Under the pieces are notes generated by a model that saw only the letters and a program-made list of their open reading frames with translations, was not told where the DNA came from and searched no databases. 64,000 nt of DNA from Symbiodinium microadriaticum (Eukaryota > Sar > Dinophyceae > Suessiales > Symbiodiniaceae). The position numbers and the translations under genes are program-made. Location: assembly GCA_001939145.1 (NCBI GenBank), contig LSRX01000707.1, positions 326,247 to 390,246 on the forward strand, in the 5' to 3' direction. This document shows, piece after piece, positions 60,425 through 64,000 of this stretch. Within the stretch, counting starts at the first letter, position 1; every line of letters begins with the position of its first letter.

Positions 60425-61000
60425 TAGACCCTAAACCCTAAACCCTAAACCCTAAACCCCAAGCCCCAAGCAAGCCCTAAACTCCTAAACCCCAAACCCT
60501 AAGCCCTAAACTCCTAAACCCTCTAAACTCTAAACCCCAAACCCCAAGCCCTAAACTCCTAAACCCTAGACTCCAAAACCCTAAACCCCAAACCCCTTCG
60601 TAATGATCCTGTAGTCTAGTCTCCAAGTGGTTGCTTCGAGACTGTCCGAGAGACCGCATGCAAAATAAACCCCAAACCCCAAACCCTAAGCACTGAACTC
60701 CTAAACCCTAGACTCCAAAACCCCAAACCCCAAACCCCAAATCCTAAACCCTGAACTCCTAAACCCTAGACTCCAAAACCCCAAACCCCAAACCCCAAAT
60801 CCTAAACCCTGAACTCCTAAACCCTAGACTCCAAAACCCCAAACCCCAAACTCCTAAACCCCAAACTCCTAAACCCTCTAAACTCTAAAACCCAAACCCC
60901 AAGCCCCAAGCCCCTAAACCCTAGACTCCTAAACCCTAAACCCCAAACCCCAAACCCTAGACCCTAAACCCCAAACCCTAGACTCCTGAGCCTCCACACC
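60425..61000 (-). repeat. Long CCCTAAA/CCCCAAA tract with 58 bp higher-order units
   Basis: CCCTAAA, CCCCAAA and CTCCTAAA units. Three head-to-tail copies of a 58 bp super-unit start at 60698, 60756 and 60814 (CTCCTAAACCCTAGACTCC, then four CCCCAAA, then TCCTAAACCCTGAA). A ~65 bp unique island (60598-60662) interrupts it. Confidence 0.9.
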
Positions 61001-61047
61001 CCCTATGGACCACTGAAGACTGCATGGGGCTGGCTCACTTGACGCGT

Positions 61048-61195
61048 GGGTTTAGGGTTTAGGGTTTGGGGTTTTGGGCTTAGGGTTTTGGGCTTTTAGG
61101 GTTTAGGTGTTTAGGGTTTAGATTTTTAGGGTTTAGGGTTTTAGGGTTTAGGGTTTTAGGGTTTAGGGTTTTAGGGTTTAGGGTTTAAGGTTTAC
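61048..61195 (+). repeat. TTTAGGG/TTTTAGGG tract
   Basis: Regular alternation of TTTAGGG and TTTTAGGG (a 15 bp pattern) over 61115-61190. Confidence 0.9.
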
Positions 61196-61479
61196 CGATG
61201 GGGTTGTACTTATCTGGATACTTCACAGCCTGCTTTCCGAAGTGGCCTAATCCCTGGGCCTAAACCCAAAGCCCCTAAACCCTAAACTCCAAAACCCCGG
61301 AACCCTAAACCCGAAACCTGAGCTCCTGGCAGGCTATAGATTGCCAGATCTTAAGGTCTGACTTGAGTCACCACTGCTCTGCCGCTTCAGCTCTTGGCTG
61401 ACTTGAGCTGTTGCTGTAATACTTAATACCAATTTTCAGACGCAGTTAGAAGTAGGGTACCATCAACCATGGAAGGTAC

Positions 61480-61605
61480 TTTTACTCCCCCTAAGAAATG
61501 CCTGGACCTTAAAGAACCTACGTTGTAGAGGACTTGACTCAGAAAATCTTCATAAGAAGCCCGGAAAAGGTAGCTGATACAGGGTTCAGGTAAACCCTAT
61601 TAGTC
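61480..61605. mobile_element. Element F2 (diverged copy)
   Basis: GCCTGGACCTTAAAGAACCTAC and GGAAAAGGTAGCTGATACAG correspond to 7806-7900. Confidence 0.45.
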
Positions 61606-61710
61606 AAAACCCTAAAACCGCGGCCCTCTGCCCTAAGCCCCCTTAACCCTCAACCCTAAACCCTAAACGCTAGACCCTAAACCCTAAACTTAAACCCCAA
61701 GCCCCCTAAC

Positions 61711-61763
61711 CCTGCCCTTGCCTCGGCTTCTGTTGTGCGTGAGTCTTCCAAAGCAGCGGCCAT
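61711..61763 (-). CDS. Possible short first exon
   Basis: ATG followed by AAALEDSRTTEAEARAG on the minus strand, ending GCAGG/GTTAGGGGG, where a telomere-like run supplies a GT donor. Only 18 codons, so weak. The plus strand is also open (61735-61926). Confidence 0.2.
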
Positions 61764-62094
61764 GGCAGAAGAATCCCCGCCCCCCGGGGTTCTTTGCAGG
61801 GAATGGTGTTTCCTGTTCAAGATTGGGTGGATTTCGGGATTAAGGTTTGGGGAACATGCCGGCTGTAGCATTGAAGATGCCAGTCCTAAATCTCTAAATC
61901 CTGAAGCCCAGACACCCGAGCCCTAAAACTCAGGACACTCCTGGAAGCCCCCGACTCACGCAGAAGCTAATACCCTTTGGAGCATGGCGGCGGCGAGGTC
62001 AAGAGTGAAGACCAACCGCGGATCTTTCACGTTGGAGGGTTTAGAGTGTAGCCTCCAGTCTTTAGGGTTCAAGGTTTAGGTCTTATGCGGTTTA

Positions 62095-62155
62095 GGGCTT
62101 TAGGGGTTTAGGGTTTAGGGTTTTAGGGTTTAGGGGTTTAGGGTTTAGGGTTGGC
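62095..62155 (+). repeat. TTTAGGG tract
   Basis: About eight units, starting CGGTTTAGGG at 62088. Confidence 0.85.
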
Positions 62156-62279
62156 TTCCGTAACCAAAATTGTAATTTTTTCGTCTTCAGATGGATTTAA
62201 GGCCATTTCGGGTTCAAGTCTGTTCGCTGCGTCGGGCTGAAGGACCCTGCAAGCCCGAAAGCCAATGGGGGAGCCTAAA

Positions 62280-62545
62280 CCCTAAACCCTAAAACCCTAA
62301 ACTCTAAACACCTAAACCCTAGAACCCTAAACCCTAAACCCTAAAGCCCTAAATCCTAACACCCTAAAACCCTAAACCCTAAACCCTAAAACCCTAAATC
62401 CTAAAACCCTAAACCCTGGAAACCTAAACCCTAAAACCCTAAACCCTAAAGCCTAAACCCCTCAAAGAGCCTGAACCCTAAACCCTAAACACTAAAACCC
62501 TAAAGCTTAAACTCTAAACCCCAAAAGAGCCTAAACCCTAAACCC
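62280..62545 (-). repeat. CCCTAAA/CCCTAAAA tract
   Basis: About 35 units, one of the longest continuous tracts; the phrase AAAGAGCCTAAACC/AAAGAGCCTGAACC occurs twice. Confidence 0.9.
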
Positions 62546-62625
62546 TGAAGCCCTTGATCGCTGCCGGAAGCCGAAGCCCCGAAACCCTGTCGCCGACGTC
62601 TTCGGTGTTTGGAGCTATTAGAGTG

Positions 62626-62732
62626 CTTAGCCGTTGAGTTCATAAGCACAAAAAAGTGTACACTTTTAGTTTTATATCATAAGGGATCATGTTATCCCAA
62701 AGAAATTAAAGTGTACTCATTCAGCTACTAAG
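62626..62732. mobile_element. MITE-like element, family P (copy 2)
   Basis: Ends CTTAGCCGTTGAGTTCATAAG and GTACTCATTCAGCTACTAAG, with inner AAAGTGTACACTTTTAG / TTAAAGTGTACTC. Confidence 0.6.
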
Positions 62733-62991
62733 AGTGGCTTAGACTTCCTGTAAGGGCTTCAAGAAGTGATGTTATCAGGGTTGCCACTAAGTTAGTTGCA
62801 AATTACGGAGTCTATATTTATGTGTGGGGTGTAGAGTTCGGCAGCAGATCGCGAGGATTGCATGATTCATTTTAAGGTGGCCACTGTTCCATTAACACGT
62901 GGTCCGGCTTGCTAGCTAGAGGAACGTAGGGCTTCGACTTTTCAGGGTTAGGGGCTGTGATGTTGGAGTGTGGGCGTGGGTTTAGACGGCT

Positions 62992-63085
62992 TACCCATAG
63001 GCTCCTTAGTATTTCCTTTTTGTGGTTGGTTTTTAGGATCCTATAGAATAATCCCGAAAAGGAACTACTAAGGAGCCTATGGGTA
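62992..63085. mobile_element. MITE-like element, family A
   Basis: Ends TACCCATAGGCTCCTTAGTA and TACTAAGGAGCCTATGGGTA. The compensating changes on both arms (CTCCTTAG/CTAAGGAG) keep the hairpin paired. Confidence 0.85.
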
Positions 63086-63099
63086 AAGTACGGGCACCA

Positions 63100-63790
63100 A
63101 GACACAGAGTTTAGCGTGTTGCAGATGCACCACCGTCTATGCACTGAATTTGTAGGCGTCTGAATTGTGCACCAAATTGTACAGTGGCCTGAAAGAAGCT
63201 GCCGGCCAAGCTGGTCTTTGGATGGTCGGGATCTTTCTGGATCCTAGTCCTAGTCTTCGAATCGCCGAAGATAACCCTTCACTAACACAGACACAGAATA
63301 GGCTTAGCATGCGCCGGGTGCTGCATTATCTGCAACTTATTCTAACCGGGCCGGCAAAACCTTTGCTTGCCATGGCCCCTTAAAGGAATCCATAACACAG
63401 AACCTCCCGCCAACAAATACACAGACAATTATTTGACCAATATGTGGCTTAAGATACGCCACATGTACGTTTCAAGGATCCTTCAAGGGGTCCTGCATAT
63501 GCCACGTATTTGCAACGCTCCCTAGCCGAGTCAGCCTTCCAAATAGATGTCGATGCTCGTCACCTTGGCCCGTGATGGCGGCCCTAGGAATCAGAGATAC
63601 GCGCCTATAGGAAAAAAGTGACCATAAGTTACTTTATAGTAAACCCCAAAAAGTTGCAAACCGCATTAAGGACAGTTAGTGCTGGGTTTCCCTATACATT
63701 ACCCTTAAGGATTGAGGCTACTGGGTTTCCAACTCTTGGGCTTCTACTGTAAGAGTACTACCAGCGGGACCTTTTTCGAGGACCCCCGCC
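63100..63790. other. Unique DNA with a weak open frame
   Basis: A plus frame (63165-63383) reads LKEAAGQAGLWMVGIFLDPS and RRVLHYLQLILTGPAKP, which is mildly protein-like but has no recognisable domain and no clear start. The remainder (63400-63790) contains no repeat or gene I can support. Confidence 0.25.
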
Positions 63791-63807
63791 CCCACCCCAC
63801 CTCCCGG

Positions 63808-63897
63808 AACCCTAGACCCTAAACCCCTAAACCCCTAAACCCCTAAACCCTAAACCCCTAAACCCCCTGAACCCTAAACCCCTGAACCCTAAACCCT
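63808..63897 (-). repeat. CCCTAAA/CCCCTAAA tract
   Basis: About 11 units. Confidence 0.9.
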
Positions 63898-64000
63898 TCG
63901 GTGTGGTTCGTGGGTTCAGGGCCTAGGACTCGAGACCCAGGGTCCATGGTTCGGGGGACGCGCCATGTGAAGAACCCGCCGGGTTTAGGCTTTAAGAATT

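Noticed and set aside
1-64000. Chromosome end or subtelomere
   Set aside because: No long perfect terminal TTTAGGG array is present. Tracts are short, degenerate and in both orientations across the whole window, so they are interstitial.
1-64000. Dinoflagellate spliced-leader gene
   Set aside because: I looked for the conserved leader core (GCCATTTTGGCTCAAG) on both strands while reading and did not find it. This was by eye only.

Overview
The window is eukaryotic, gene-poor nuclear DNA. It is dominated by thousands of bases of TTTAGGG / CCCTAAA (plant/alveolate-type telomere repeat) scattered in short, degenerate tracts in both orientations. Between these tracts lie many families of ~90-115 bp palindromic MITE-like elements, minisatellites and microsatellites. 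Two assembly gaps of N occur at 14550-14818 and 35597-36324. TTTAGGG repeats, one well-supported intron with GA-AG borders, a dinoflagellate-style P-loop sulfotransferase and very low gene density all fit a dinoflagellate (a Symbiodiniaceae-like genome is my best guess). A chromerid or another TTTAGGG lineage cannot be excluded from sequence alone. Nothing suggests a bacterium or virus.

Layout. 0-14.5 kb: telomere-like tracts with MITE families A, B, C, E, F, N and P, a 352 bp inverted-repeat element, and a 553 bp telomere-variant array bounded by an 8 bp direct repeat. 15-32.5 kb: more of the same, interleaved with short exon-like pieces, mostly on the minus strand. The best are 23489-24052, 26437-26770, 27632-28402 and 32282-32490. 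33-49 kb: tracts, MITEs and AT-rich microsatellites, with small exon-like islands at 38.7-39.1, 45.6, 47.5 and 48.5 kb. 49.2-55.6 kb: a compound minisatellite block (a 10 bp TTTGTCCCGG array, a ~55 bp 'ACACCGGCAACAAATCG' family, CTG repeats and several others). 55.5-56.7 kb: the one clearly recognisable gene, a two-exon sulfotransferase on the minus strand. 57-64 kb: telomere-like tracts and MITEs again.

The most interesting system is the telomere-like DNA itself. Several tracts are discrete insertions flanked by 7-9 bp direct duplications of the target (12.1 kb, 13.5 kb inside a MITE, 15.2 kb and 56.6 kb). The one at 56.6 kb splits the sulfotransferase reading frame. Removing the insert plus one copy of the 9 bp duplication restores a frame that joins a signal peptide to the catalytic domain, and the duplicated 9-mer supplies both the GA donor and the AG acceptor. 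It therefore looks like an intron born from a telomere-repeat insertion. Two non-telomeric inserts (63 bp and 368 bp) sit inside MITEs with 12 bp and 10 bp duplications. This suggests a general staggered-break or insertion process using varied filler DNA.

Most long open frames in the minisatellite block are repeat artefacts. Most exon-like pieces cannot be assigned a function here and may be parts of unspliced genes or decayed copies. MITE and repeat family letters (A-Z) are mine, assigned by eye from shared ends within this window.
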